64,000 bases of DNA, from assembly GCF_904849725.1 (NCBI RefSeq), contig NC_058522.1:196957986-197021985 (forward strand), read 5' to 3'. Below are positions 1-11,189 of this stretch, piece by piece. How positions within the stretch are numbered: position 1 is the first letter of the stretch; each line of letters begins with the position of its first letter. The translations under genes and the position numbers were made by a program. Source of the stretch: Hordeum vulgare subsp. vulgare (Eukaryota; Streptophyta; Magnoliopsida; Poales; Poaceae). The notes beneath the pieces are model-generated. The model had not been told where the DNA came from and made no database searches. It was given only the letters and a program-made list of their open reading frames with translations.

Positions 1-1345
1 TGGGGGAGGAGAGGGTTGACGCGGCTCTGCATCTGTTCTAGAGGGCAAGGGGCACGGGGACGCAGCGGCTTGGCAGCAGCGCGTGCAAAACGTGCGCTTT
101 GGCCATGTCCAGAGCACACATGGCACCTGCTCGACGAAATGCCAAGCATCACCACTGGGCTCCACTTATGCTCTAACTTAACATGGTTAGGATATGGACC
201 AAGGGATAGCTACTAGACATGCTGGCTTGAGTGGAGTGGCAACTCCACAATGCAAACATAAACCTATACCAAATCTAGTCATGCTCCCAAGGGTTTCATG
301 AAATGCCAGGGTCACCTAGTAGCTCTTCTCGCCACCAAATTTACCAGATCAGGGTCTCTCTAAGTGCTAGCAATGGTGGTAGGGTTAGTTTGGCAAAAAT
401 CAAAACTAGCCAATGCAATATTTTGAGAAACACAATACTGGATAGAAACTTGGGGCTATCATCACATGCATCTATTTTCATCCAATGGGGCTCAATTCCA
501 AGAGTTAAGGTTTTGGTAGGGTTCCAAACAAGCATACAAAATTTCAAAGCAATCAAGGCAAGGAAAAATAGGGTTGAAATGTAAAGCACCAAACTAGACC
601 AGAACAGAAAAATGGTTGTACTGCTCAAATTGTACATAACACATAGTGGGATTTTTGCATAAAGTAAGTATTATGCTATATTTGAAATCCCCAATTTTTT
701 ATGTAATTTATGAAAGAATATTTCTAGGGGTTGTAGTACAAACTCAATTCTGGACCAGTTTAGAAAAGCAGTTATTGTGCTTAAAACATTCAAAATACTT
801 GAGTAGGTTTTTGTATAAATGTGACCTAGAAACATCACTCGTCTCCTACAAATTATTATAGAATTTTTAGAAGAAGTTATGACAGGGTTGCAGTGCAAAT
901 CAACCCTAAAAGCAACTATAAATCTGTTTAAGAATAACAGAATTCTTGGTAAAAATATTAAAATAAAATACCCCAAGAATTTACTAGAAGAAGGAAATGC
1001 TTGTATGCAAGTATTCAGATTCCAACATAAATTATAAAAAATATTTACCTAGGGCAAATATCTCTTTAGGAAGGGAAAGGAGTGTTTCAAACATTATCCA
1101 AAAATCGAGAAATTCAAATATCAAATGGACATAGCCAAAATAATATTCCCTTCTAAGGAAGTAACTAATTCAAATGGTCTCAAGCAAGGGCTTAATCATG
1201 AAAGATTTTTGAAAAGCCACTTGAAATGAAAAGTTCTTGGAAAGAGGCTTTGAAAAGAGCCATGACGCAAATTGTTTTCTAACAATTTTTATTCTAGGCA
1301 AAATTTTATTTTAGAAAAATATTTTTAAAATTTTGGGGTGTGACA
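1..1345 (-). mobile_element. Gypsy LTR fragment (element J), start of LTR at 1345
   Basis: This stretch ends in GGGGTGTGACA. Read on the minus strand it therefore opens with TGTCACACCCC, the usual start of several Triticeae Gypsy LTRs. On the minus strand it is AT-rich for about 1.1 kb and then becomes GC-rich toward position 1, the same composition order as the complete LTRs of elements D and F in this window. No coding potential is visible: the ORFs here are short and overlap on both strands. The rest of the LTR lies outside the window. It could instead be a plus-strand LTR end, but the composition order argues for minus. Confidence 0.5.
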
Positions 1346-1575
1346 TTGTCCTTTTCAACAAAAAGGATTGGGCCATTTGCTGCATTTTTTTACATTTGTT
1401 ACTTGCTACCCATTACAAATTACCTTATCACAAAACTATGTGTTACTCACAATTTCAGTGCTTGTAGAGAATACCTTACTGAAAACCGCTTGTCATTCCT
1501 TCTGGTCCTTGTTGGGTTTGACACTCTTACTTATCGAAAGGACTACGATAGATTCCCTACACTTGTGGGTCATCA
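1346..1575 (+). mobile_element. 3' end of a Sabrina/WHAM-like LTR, truncated on its left
   Basis: The sequence contains a GACACTCTTACTTATCGAAA run and ends in CTTGTGGGTCATCA. The minus-strand LTR of element A has the same arrangement just before its primer binding site (about 42762-42830 on the minus strand). No primer binding site follows, so this is a solo LTR or an LTR fragment. Element J replaces its left part. Family assignment is from remembered LTR sequence. Confidence 0.45.
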
Positions 1576-2927
1576 TTTCGTTGTAAGACTTCTACGTGAT
1601 CATGCTTGTCTTGGGCACTGTGTTCACATGTGCCTTGCAATCCAGCTCATGTTTTGGACTTGTCTTTCATAGTTCTTTTCTCGAGAATCCCACAACGTTA
1701 TATCATAAATTTGTGTTTGCAAACCTTCCTTTTCAGACATGCTGAGACTGAAAGATCTTGTCACCAATCAGATCTGAATCTCGGGCAGATATGCTGGTTG
1801 GAACTATTCGCAAGAATTATAATGTTAGTCTCTGTGTATCCTGGTAAAGTGATGTCGTGGCTAACACACCTAGCCGAAAGACTTGAAAGACTTATTATTA
1901 CAATATCTTATATCAACAACATTAGCCACTTCCCCATGAGGAATCCATATGACTTATTTTAGAAGTTGTTCCTCCTCGACCCCTTTCGTGCTCCCGAAGT
2001 CTGACCTTTTTACTTTATGTTCTACATACCAAAATTGCGTTATGCAAGCATATCAAGGAGAACATTAGAAGCGGAGTACTAAATGTATCTCAGTCGATCA
2101 TCCATATTTCAATTCCTTGGCATAGCTAAGGTGAAATATGAGAAATTGTTGTCGTCCTTTGCATTTTCATCCTCCATCATTATTCACCATGCTAGTATGA
2201 TAAGTCACCAAGATCTTGGCATGGATGTTGGTAAAACCCTGATGAATGTGGAAATGCTCAAGTTCTTGAGAGTATGCTCAAAAGCTACGTTATACCATCG
2301 GTATCAATTGGAATGTGCCTTCCATTGGTCAAAATGCCTTATAACCCTAGTTTCTTCTTCAATCTGAGTATGCCATTCTTTTGAAATCATTCAAACGATC
2401 GTTGTGAATTGCCTTAGGCTTGTATGAAGAGTTTCAATGATCTCTATATCAAAAGTAATTATTTTTGCCACTTAACGGAATAACTCTACACGTCACCCTC
2501 CTAAGGTGCCCCGTTATGGTATCAAGGGAAACTTCATTCCTCGCTACCTTGTAACCCCGTCACCATGTGTATATAGAGTGGAATTGTTGCCTACAAAATT
2601 GAACCTCCGTCATCTATCCCTTTTCCTCATCCTTACTATGTGTTTCGTGTCTCAGCTCAAGGGATGTTCCTAAATCTCATTCTATGTGTTTATCATGAGT
2701 TGTTCGATCTTCATGAAGATCGATTTCCATACAGCTTTTTGTTTCCTTTTGTCATGATGCTTAGGTGAAGACCTCAAAGAAAAAGATGTCAAGATCAACA
2801 AGATGAATGAATCAACATCTCCAAGAAGGGTAATTGGATCACGAAAATTGTGATAGTCAGTGTCCCCTCTTTCCTCTTACCCTACACCTGAATCTTGTGA
2901 TGAGATTCTTCTTTAGTGGAGGTGAGT
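1576..2927 (+). mobile_element. 3' untranslated tail of Gypsy element H
   Basis: There is no long ORF here. The segment runs directly into a polypurine tract and an LTR start at 2928. The phrase ending in CCTGAATCTTGTGATGAGATT just before the tract corresponds to the integrase-downstream tail seen in many Triticeae Gypsy elements. I therefore read it as the region between pol and the 3' LTR. No protein domain is recognisable, and the pol genes of H are not in the window. Confidence 0.45.
2915..2927 (+). other. Polypurine tract of element H
   Basis: The purine-rich stretch AGTGGAGGTGAG lies immediately before TGTCAGAGCC. This is where plus-strand DNA priming is expected at a 3' LTR, and it fixes the orientation of H as plus. 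Confidence 0.5.
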
Positions 2928-5317
2928 TGTCAGAGCCCTAGAATAATTGCTTGCAATTAGTTGCATCATCATATTGCATCATGTCAAATTTAAATTAAAT
3001 TGAAATGGGGATGATCAAACCCTAGCATCAATATAACTCAACTAGGTTCAACATAATATGATTTTAAATTAACCTAAAATGTCTTTTAGAAATGTCTATT
3101 ATTTCTGGAAAATGATGGGAACATCAACCGAAGGTGATGCATATTTTTCTTAGTCATTTGGGTTTTTTAATTAACACATATTATTTTTGTTTTGGGGCTT
3201 TTAAAATTCTATATGTAGTTCGTTGGCTTCAATAATTTTGAAACTTGTTGAAGGCCCCTAGAATAAATATTTTATTGCCCAGAAAAAAGTCCCAGAATTT
3301 TTATAAATGATTTGTTTAGTAGAAATCCGGCCCACCTAGCTCGTGCCAGTCATCTCCTACCTCTGCGAGTAGGTAGAGGGGAGGGAAGATAGGGCGATCA
3401 CGGCTTGGGTGCCACGCCTCCTGCCTGCCTACCTCATCGCCCCTCTCCCTTATCACCGCGCCGCTGGACCTCCCTCGATCTCCTCTGTCCACCCCCCCCT
3501 CTATGCTATTCCCTATCGGCACTCTCAAGCTCTTCTTCTCCGCCACAGCCGTCGGGAGTTGTCATCGATCTGGTGCCCACAGGGCCTCCCCGACCTCGTC
3601 GTTTCCTCCTCGAGAACCGCCATGAGCTCCTCTCCTCCTTTTCCCATGTCTTCTTCGTCGCGCGCGCCCCCTAGCTAGTTACCCCCAAGGTCCAAGCTCC
3701 TCGTCGCAATCCATGGTGTGGTTGTGGCCACATGTGCAACGAATAGCGATCGAGCACCCCCACATTATCCACTCAGTCCCATGAGGTCATAGACCCCTCT
3801 GAATCCTCCTCTAGCGGCCCCCAACACCGAGCCCAACCGTGGCCCAGCTCCGGCCGCTGCCTTCGTCGTTGCAGCCAACGACTACCGCCATCCCGGAGCC
3901 TCTAGTTGGCCCGCTGGACGCAGAGCGTCAAGGTCTATGCCCTGGTGCCATCTTCGCTATCCTTGTGGCATCCTGCCCAGACTGTGCCATGGCCAGAGGT
4001 CACCGGCATCGAGCCTCGCCGGCCTGGGCCACTAACCGGTGGGTCCTCCATGTCACGTAATTAGGTTAAGCCTAATTACCAATTAGCTAATCCCCTCAGC
4101 AACTAACATGTGGACCTTGCGGTCTAATAAAGACCTAGTTAAAAACAAACATGTTAATTATAGCTGAGCCACTGACGTGTGGACCCAACACATCAGGTTT
4201 TACCTGACCTAGCATTGTTGACCGCTGACATCACTGTGATGCAGAGGTGATGCAATATTTGATTTCTGGATTTATTTCATTCCAGGAAATGCTTAAAACT
4301 TCTAAATATCATAGAAAATAATTTGTAGGTCCAATGAAAATAAATTATCTAAAAATGATCAGACAAATGCAATGTATCTGTTTATGCCATGTTCATGGAT
4401 GTTTGAACAAGTTAACCACACCAAGTAGGGAAAAATACTGTTAGGAAAATTTGATAAATAGTGTTGGAGTTGGAATTAGGTATATAATTGAATTTCACTT
4501 CACCTAAAGTCACTATCCTTTCCACGAGGTCAATTCAATACTTTAACATGCCATATCATGCATCATGTTTGTTGCATTGCATTAAATGTGCTCCTTTCTT
4601 GTTCTGTCGGTTTTATTCCTCCTCGGTAGACGATGGTTCCGACATTATGATCGTTGACATTAATGAAGAGAAGTACTAACTTCAGAACTGTCAAGCAAGC
4701 AACCCACCTTTGAGCATACTGATATAAACACAATCTCTCGCTCCTGCTCTCTTTTACTTCATTTGGACCAGAACGATTCAATTGTTACATGTTTTGGTAG
4801 TTCAACCCATTCCTCCGCATGACCTGTTTTTTCCATGGTAAATTTGTGCTTACTCATCCATGCTTGATTACTCTGCCTGCTATGCTTAGAGTCGGCTCGG
4901 GTCGGGTTTGATCCATCTAGGTGATGAATCAGAATGGTTGTGTTCATATCCTACTGTGTGAGAGTAAAGTTGGTGAACACGATTTGGTAAAGGTAGAGAT
5001 GAGACGCCATGTAGGAGTACATGGCGGGTTGTCTCATTGGGACCGTCCTTAAGAACTGAAGAGTACATGTTATCCAAGACAAGATACTAACACGCATTGG
5101 GCCCAAAACCAATGGATCCTCTCAGCTTATTAACCGCTTAGACCTCTATAGAGGAGTTGCTACTAGTTTCTGGTGATTGTAGGAAAAGTGTTGGCAGCCG
5201 TATTTAGCTCTGCCCGACGGGGTGGGCTTCAGTGCGGAAGATACACAGTGGCACCGTGTACCAAGTCGCACCCGGATGGTGGGCTTGCGGAACCCTGTTC
5301 ACATCGTTTGAGGCCGT
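2928..5317 (+). mobile_element. 3' LTR of Gypsy element H, left part
   Basis: The LTR starts TGTCAGAGCC after a polypurine tract. It continues for 2.39 kb to the CACTA insertion at 5318 and resumes after that element at 16885, giving a reconstructed length near 3.7 kb. It holds a CT- and CG-rich block (3400-4060) with overlapping proline/serine-rich ORFs that I regard as non-genic. The last 150 bp before the CACTA resemble the long R/U5 part of Triticeae Gypsy LTRs. No gene is visible in this stretch. Confidence 0.55.
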
Positions 5318-5345
5318 CACTATAGGAATCAGCTTCTTTGCCGTC
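5318..5345 (+). repeat. Left terminal inverted repeat of the 11.6 kb CACTA
   Basis: The first 28 bases match the inverted right end at about 19 of 28 positions, including the CACTA core and the GGAAT and TTTG blocks. Terminal inverted repeats are the binding and cleavage ends for the element's transposase. Confidence 0.85.
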
Positions 5346-5530
5346 CACCATAACGGACGCAAAGATGACTCCACCGACGGCATTGATTAATGCACAGACG
5401 GCAAAGAGAACACATGTTGGCAAAGATTCTGCGTCAGTTTACGACGACATTGTAGATTCTTTGCCTTCAGCCTACCCTAAGTGGACGGCAAAGCTCTTTG
5501 CCGTCAGTCTGGCACCGAGCAGTCGTAAAA
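5330..5530. repeat. Left subterminal TTTGCCGTC repeats
   Basis: Several direct and inverted copies of TTTGCCGTC / GACGGCAAA occur, for example near 5336, 5394 and 5483-5505. Such subterminal arrays bind TnpA-type proteins in CACTA elements. The same motif recurs near the right end (16547-16853). Confidence 0.75.
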
Positions 5531-5592
5531 TAATTTGAGATAGCAGCCGACAGGCGACGTCTCCGTTAGGGCTAATGGAGGCTTTGCTGTCT

Positions 5593-5695
5593 TCCTCCCT
5601 CATCCCTTTTGTCGTCTGCCTCCCTCATTCCCTTTATCGTCTGCCTCCCTCATCCCTTTGTTGTCTGCCTCCCTCATCCCCTTTGTCGTCTACTT
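5593..5695 (+). repeat. Short tandem repeat, about 25 bp unit, four copies
   Basis: Four near-identical copies of a unit of the form CCTCCCTCATCCCTTTTGTC plus GTCTG follow each other. The last 9 bases of each unit resemble the CACTA subterminal motif TTTGCCGTC, so the array probably grew from a subterminal repeat. Confidence 0.8.
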
Positions 5696-5877
5696 CCCCG
5701 GGTAGCAGACAACAAAGAAGCTATATGGCCAACTGCTGGTGCCCCTCAGGGTGCACAACTGGGTGCCATGTGGCACATTTGTCGTCTGCCAGCTGATGGC
5801 GAAGCCCCTTTGACATCAGCTGGCAGATGACAAATAGCCCATATAGCTTCTGTTTTGTTGTTTTATATTATTTCACA

Positions 5878-6200
5878 GCACATATATATATATATATTTC
5901 ACAACACATATATGATATATATTTCATAACACATATATATAGTTCACCACACATATATGATATACATATAACATTCATCAATGTACATCCCATATATCGA
6001 AAGAACCAACATACAAAGTTTTACACTATTGATCCATATATACATATACATATAGTTCAACATTATTCATCAACTCAAATGAAACTAGAACTAATAAGGC
6101 ACTCCATGAATGCCGGCTTCCATGCATGTAGTACATCCAATCTGCAAAAATGTGAATATGAAAGTCAGAAGAAGAACAACATATGATGTTTTTGAGCTAA
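5878..6200. repeat. AT-rich stretch with TA dinucleotide runs
   Basis: Runs of TATATATA alternate with CACACAT-type breaks up to about 6050, followed by low-complexity AT-rich sequence. No gene is visible. It lies inside the CACTA between the left terminal region and the 400 bp repeat array. Confidence 0.7.
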
Positions 6201-8446
6201 TTATGTCATTTTAGAGGAAAACAACCTAAGTATTTAATATTCATGAGCTAACCAAGGTTCTTATGCCATTTTGAGCTTATTATGTCATTTTGGATCTAAA
6301 TTGGCTAATTATGTCATTGCTGGGGAAAATAAGGTAAGGATAATATGAAAGAGCAGAAGAAAGAGGAGGAGGAGGAGGAGAAGAAGGAATCAAGAAGAAG
6401 GAGAAGAACAAATAGAATTAGAAGGAGGAGAAGGTCTCCTCCTCCTTCTCCTTCTTCTCCTTCTTCTCCTCTTCGTCCTTCTCTTTCTTTTCTCTTCTTC
6501 TTCTTCTTCTTCTTCTTCCTTCTTTTCATTTTCCTATTTCTTCTCCTCTTGTTGGAGCTAAATTATCTAATTATGTCGTTTTGGAGCTATATGGGCTAAT
6601 TATGTCATTTTAGAGGAAAACAAGCTAAGTATATAATATTCATGAGCTAACCAAGGTTCTTATGCCATTTTGAGCTTATTATGTCATTTTGGAGCTAAAT
6701 GTGCTAATTATGTCATTGTTGGGGAAAATAAGGTAAGGAGAATATGAAAGAGGAGAAGAAATAGGAGGAGGAGGAGAAGAAGAAGAAATCAAGAAGAAGG
6801 ATAAGAAGAAGGAGAACGAGAAGAAGGAGGAGAAGGTCTTCCTTATCCTCCTTCTCCTTCTCCTCCTTCTTCTCCTCCTCCTCCTCCTTCTCCTTCTTCT
6901 TCTACCTTCTTTTCATTTTGCCTATTTCTTGTCCTCTTCTCCTCTCGTTGGAGCTAAATTATCTAATTATGTCTTTTTGGAGATATATGGGCTAATTATG
7001 TCATTTTAGAGGAAAACAAGCTAAGAATATAATAGTCATGAGCTAACCAAGGTTTTTATACCATTTTGAGCTTACTATGTCATTTTGGAGCTAAATAGGC
7101 TAATTATGTTTGTGTTGGGGAAAATGAGGAAGGAGAATAAAAAAGAGGAGAAGAAAGAGGAGGAGAAGAAGAAGAAGAGGAAATCAAGCAGAAGAGGAAG
7201 CAGAAGAAGAAGAAGGAGGAGGAGGAGAAGGAGGAGAAAGTCTTCACCTCCTTCTCCTCCTTCTCCTACTCCTCCTTCTCCATCTTCTTCTTCTCTTCTT
7301 CTTCTTCTTCCTTCTTTTCATTTTTCCTATTTCTTCTCCTCTTCTCCTCTTGACGTAGCTAAATTAAACAATTATGTCTTTTTGTAGCTATATGGGGTAA
7401 TTATGTCATTTTAGAGAAAAACAAGCTAAGAATATAATATTCATGATCTAACCGAGGTTTTTATTTCATTTTGAGCTTATTATGTCATTTTGGAGCTAAA
7501 TGTTCTAATTATCTCATTGTTGGGGAAAATAAGGTAAGGAGAATAAGAAAGAGGAGAATAAAGAGGAGGAGGAGGAGAAGAAGAAGAAATCAAAAAGAAG
7601 GAGAAGGAGGAGAAGGAGGAGAAGGTCCTCCTCCTTCTCCTTCATCTCCTCCTCCTCCTTCTCCTTCTTCTCTTCTTCTTCTTTTTCCTTCTTTTCATTT
7701 TTCCTATTTCTTCTCCTCTTCTCCTCTTCTTGTAGCTAAATTATCTAATTATGTCTTTTTGGAGCTATATGGGCTAATTATGTCATTTTAAAGGAAAACA
7801 AGCTAAGTCTATAATATTCATGAGCTAACCAACGTTTTTATGACATTTTGACCTTATTATGTCATTTTGGAGCTAAATAGGCTAATTATGTCATTGTTGG
7901 GGAAAATAAGGTAAGGAGAATAAGAAAGAGGAGAAGAAAGGGGAGAAGGAGGAGAATAAGAAGAAATCAAGAAGAAGGAGGAGAAGAAGAAGAAGCAGAA
8001 GGAGGAGAAGGAGGAGAAGAGGAGAAGGAGAAGGCTCCTTCTCCTCCTTCTTCTCCCTACTCCTCCTTCTCCTTCTCCTTCTCCTTCTCTTATTGTTCTT
8101 CCTCTTCCTTCTTTTCATTTTCCTATTTCTTATCCTCTACTCCTCTTGATGGAGCTAAATTATCTAATTATGTCTTTTTGGAGCTAAATGGGCTAATTAT
8201 GTCGTTTTAGAGGAAAACAAGCTAAGAATATAATATTCATGAGCTAACCAATGTTTTTATGCCATTTTGAGCTTATTATGTAATTTTGGAGCTAAATGGG
8301 CTAATTATCTCATTGTTGGGGAAATAAGGTAAGGAGAATAAGAAAGAGGAGAATAAAGAGGAGGAGGAGGAGGAGAAGAAGAAATCAATAAGAAGGAGAA
8401 GAAGGAGGAGAAGGAGGAGAAGGAAGAGAAGGCATCCTTCTCCTCT
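6201..8446. repeat. Tandem array of about 400 bp units with facing GAA/GGA and TTC/TCC tracts
   Basis: Six units start near 6201, 6600, 6996, 7401, 7778 and 8197, at spacings of 377 to 419 bp. The last unit is partial. Each opens with ATTATGTCATTTTAGAGGAA, passes a conserved AT-rich part ending in TTGTTGGGGAAAATAAGG, then a purine tract of GAA and GGA triplets (roughly 60-120 bp), then a pyrimidine tract of matching size. The facing tracts are nearly self-complementary, so each unit could fold into a hairpin. ORFs here encode only poly-Lys/Arg/Glu or poly-Ser/Leu runs and are not genes. The array lies downstream of the TnpA-like relic. Confidence 0.9.
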
Positions 8447-8490
8447 AATTATATCAAAAATGAACTAGAGAAAACATACCGTCATGGTCA

Positions 8491-10998
8491 TCAAGGATGA
8501 GAAACACCAGGGTTGCTCGCGGCGGATTCACTTGGAGACGGTTGCGCTGGAGAAGGGTCGTGCGATGCCTCTCGGGAGTTATTCTGCAGAAAAGATATGT
8601 TGCAATATCTCAGTTAGCATGATAACACTCAATGGTTAATACTAGTTTATATTGACCATTGAAATGAAACTCACCGTGCTAATTGCAGAGAAGACGGGCA
8701 TCGGTGGAGGGACTTGACTGTTCTTCTTGCACATACTCTAAAGAGTCGATCGTATTAGATAGTAATGAAACTTACCCACCGTCATGCTGTGGTCCGGTCC
8801 CTCTCCTCAAGAGCAGCCTGAAGAGCAGCCTGACTTGCCAATCTCTGTTTCTCAAGAGCAGCCTGGTTTGCCGCTCTCTCTTTCTGAAGAGCAGCATGCA
8901 ACACCATTCCTCGTTACCACAATAATGATCGATGGTCATGCACATAATGAAATGGATGAAAGTTTTCTGAGTATGTACAACTAACCTCGATGGCAAGATC
9001 GACTGGTCGTGGACGAGGCGTTATCTCAGGACAGGAGCTTGACTAGCGCGCCTTGATCTCCGGGAGAGCGAGTGGACAAAGTACTTTCCCATCTCCAATG
9101 GCTATCGAGCCATGGGGCCTCCCGCCACCAGATATCATCATCAACTCTGGATCCAAAGGTTCCTGGCTTGGGTTAAAGTCCTCCCCTTTCCTAGCCCTCC
9201 ATGTTTCCATGTATGTCACGAGCTTGTGGTGGGATGATATGTTAGTGAAGTTATTTGGATCATCCAGGTCAGACTCGGAGAATGCCTTCGCCTTCTTGTA
9301 GGAGGCACTATGGGAAATGCCATAAAGGTCGTACAAGTGTGGCATCTTTGTCTTATTATGATGCGCCTAAAAGAGAACAATAAAGTATTAGTAAGGGGCT
9401 CAAGATAGAATGAAGAATGAATTGCATGAATCATGAAGCAAACCACATACTCCGTTTCATCCGAACTGAAGTAAGTTGGCGCTGTCTTGATGGTGTGGTA
9501 CACCAACCATTTGGCTACATCGATCCTTCGCATTGTCGCGGACGACTCACCAGTTCCCTATGCACCACTCATCCACCAACGCCTCCCAACAATCCATCTT
9601 ATCCGCACACCATCTCAGGGGCACCTATAAGTTATTAGAAAGAATTTTGAGTGATACGCCTATGAATCAAATCAAGAAAACTATGTAGAAGGCCTTAAGA
9701 ATAGGTAATTACCTCCATGTACTGCTCCTTCTTCAGATACTTTCCGCGGCACTCCTTCTTTTGCTTCTTAATACCACGCGTGGCGTAGTAGTCTCGAATA
9801 ACCTGCGGCCGAGCCTCGTGGTGTAAGTTTTGTAATAACTGCTTACACTCGGCCTGGAGAACCTTGGCCGCCTCGTCCTCACATCCCTCCTCACACCTAT
9901 AGTAGGTCTGCAATCAAACGCGACAACACTGATTAATACAATAATTAGCTATATGGTTAATTTTAGATTGTGTAAAAGGATAATTTACAGAAAAGCTCTT
10001 GATCACAATCTCGGCCCTCGTGTGGCACAAGACACCATCTATAATTTCCTCCGGCGGGGCCTGTGCAGCTTGATAGTGCTCCTAGCAAAATCCTAGCGTA
10101 GGAACCTTACCCTCACCAGGCAACGTGACAAACCCCGGAAAATTTGTCCGACGAAGCACACCAAGGACGCTGTTCGGCTTGCGGACTCCACGAGGGTGTG
10201 CCCATCCCCTGAAGTATGATAAGGTCAACGCAATAGATATTTGAAGAAACATGAAGGCAAAAGCTAAAAAAGGAGTAAATGTACTTACCTATCCCCTTCA
10301 GGCTTAATCACCAACCTCTGCTCGCGGGTAGCCCGCACGACCAGGAGACGTGTACTACCACGCTTGTACACGATGGCCCCATCCACCTGCACGTCGCCCT
10401 CACTATACGTAAACTCATCCCCGCCATCAACAGAACAGCCACCCGGACCCTCGGTCCAATCCGACACCTCGATCCAGTCCGGCACCTCGGTCCGATCCGG
10501 CCAGGCACCCCATCCGGACCTCTCCACGTCGGCCGAAACGTGTGTGGCAGGAGTCTCCTAGGATGTAGCCTCAAGAACCGGAGTCTCGTGGGTCGAAGGC
10601 ACCTCAACCCGAGGTTGATCCTGAACCGGAGTCTCATGGGCCGAATGCGTGTCCACCCGAGGCTCCTGGACCGGAGTCCCCGTAGCCTCCTCAAACGGGT
10701 CCACCACAGTAGTAGTATGCTCGGGTGAATGAGCTAGTGATGGTGGCGAGGATGGCGCAATAGTTCACCTACCTCTTTCACGGCCGCCACCTCTCCTTGT
10801 AACCTTCCCCTTCTTCCCTACCCGACCAGCACCTCTCCAAGTGGGCAATGCCGCCGACGAAGAAGAAGCACCCGCGGGTGGTGTCGTCAGACTGTCTTCC
10901 AAGACTTTACGGAGAGATAGGGGTGGAATGGAAGTACCACCCCTCGTGCGGGCCGCCGAAGGAGAACCCATCGAGCGATCTGGACCCACGCCCACCAT
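8491..10998 (-). pseudogene. TnpA-like CACTA protein relic (Transposase_24, Ptta/En/Spm type)
   Basis: This is the DNA-binding partner gene of a CACTA element, read on the minus strand. The N-terminal piece lies near 10765-10998. The most diagnostic block (9695-9913) contains TYYRCEEGCEDEAAKVLQAE and HHEARPQVIRDYY, the core of the plant Ptta/En/Spm transposase family. The next block (9043-9345) carries DFNPSQEPLDPELMMISGGG and GSIAIGDG. A coiled-coil stretch rich in Ala, Gln and Leu follows (about 8785-8925). Two short C-terminal exons can be read with splice-like borders: one ending at 8675 before GTGAGT, and one at 8491-8583 after TTTTCTGCAG, ending in GVSHP and a stop. Stops and frame changes in the middle exons make it a pseudogene. 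It lies 3' of the Tnp2 relic on the same strand. Confidence 0.82.
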
Positions 10999-11189
10999 CT
11001 TTCAACACCTGCTGACCTGCCATGATAAAGATTAAAAGAAATTTGTACAACATAAAAGAAATTGAATAACTGACATGAATAATAATATGTACATATATAA
11101 TTTAAGTTGTGAATCTTACAAACTAATAATCATCATCATCACTATCACGCATGTCTTCATGAATGACGCGCTCATCGGGTTCAATGACA

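Noticed and set aside
5593..5695. CRISPR-like regular repeat
   Set aside because: Units are directly adjacent tandem copies without spacers, in a plant transposon.
10279..10728. 149-codon plus-strand ORF
   Set aside because: It is antisense to the TnpA-like relic and its Leu/Arg/His-rich composition mirrors that gene's codons.
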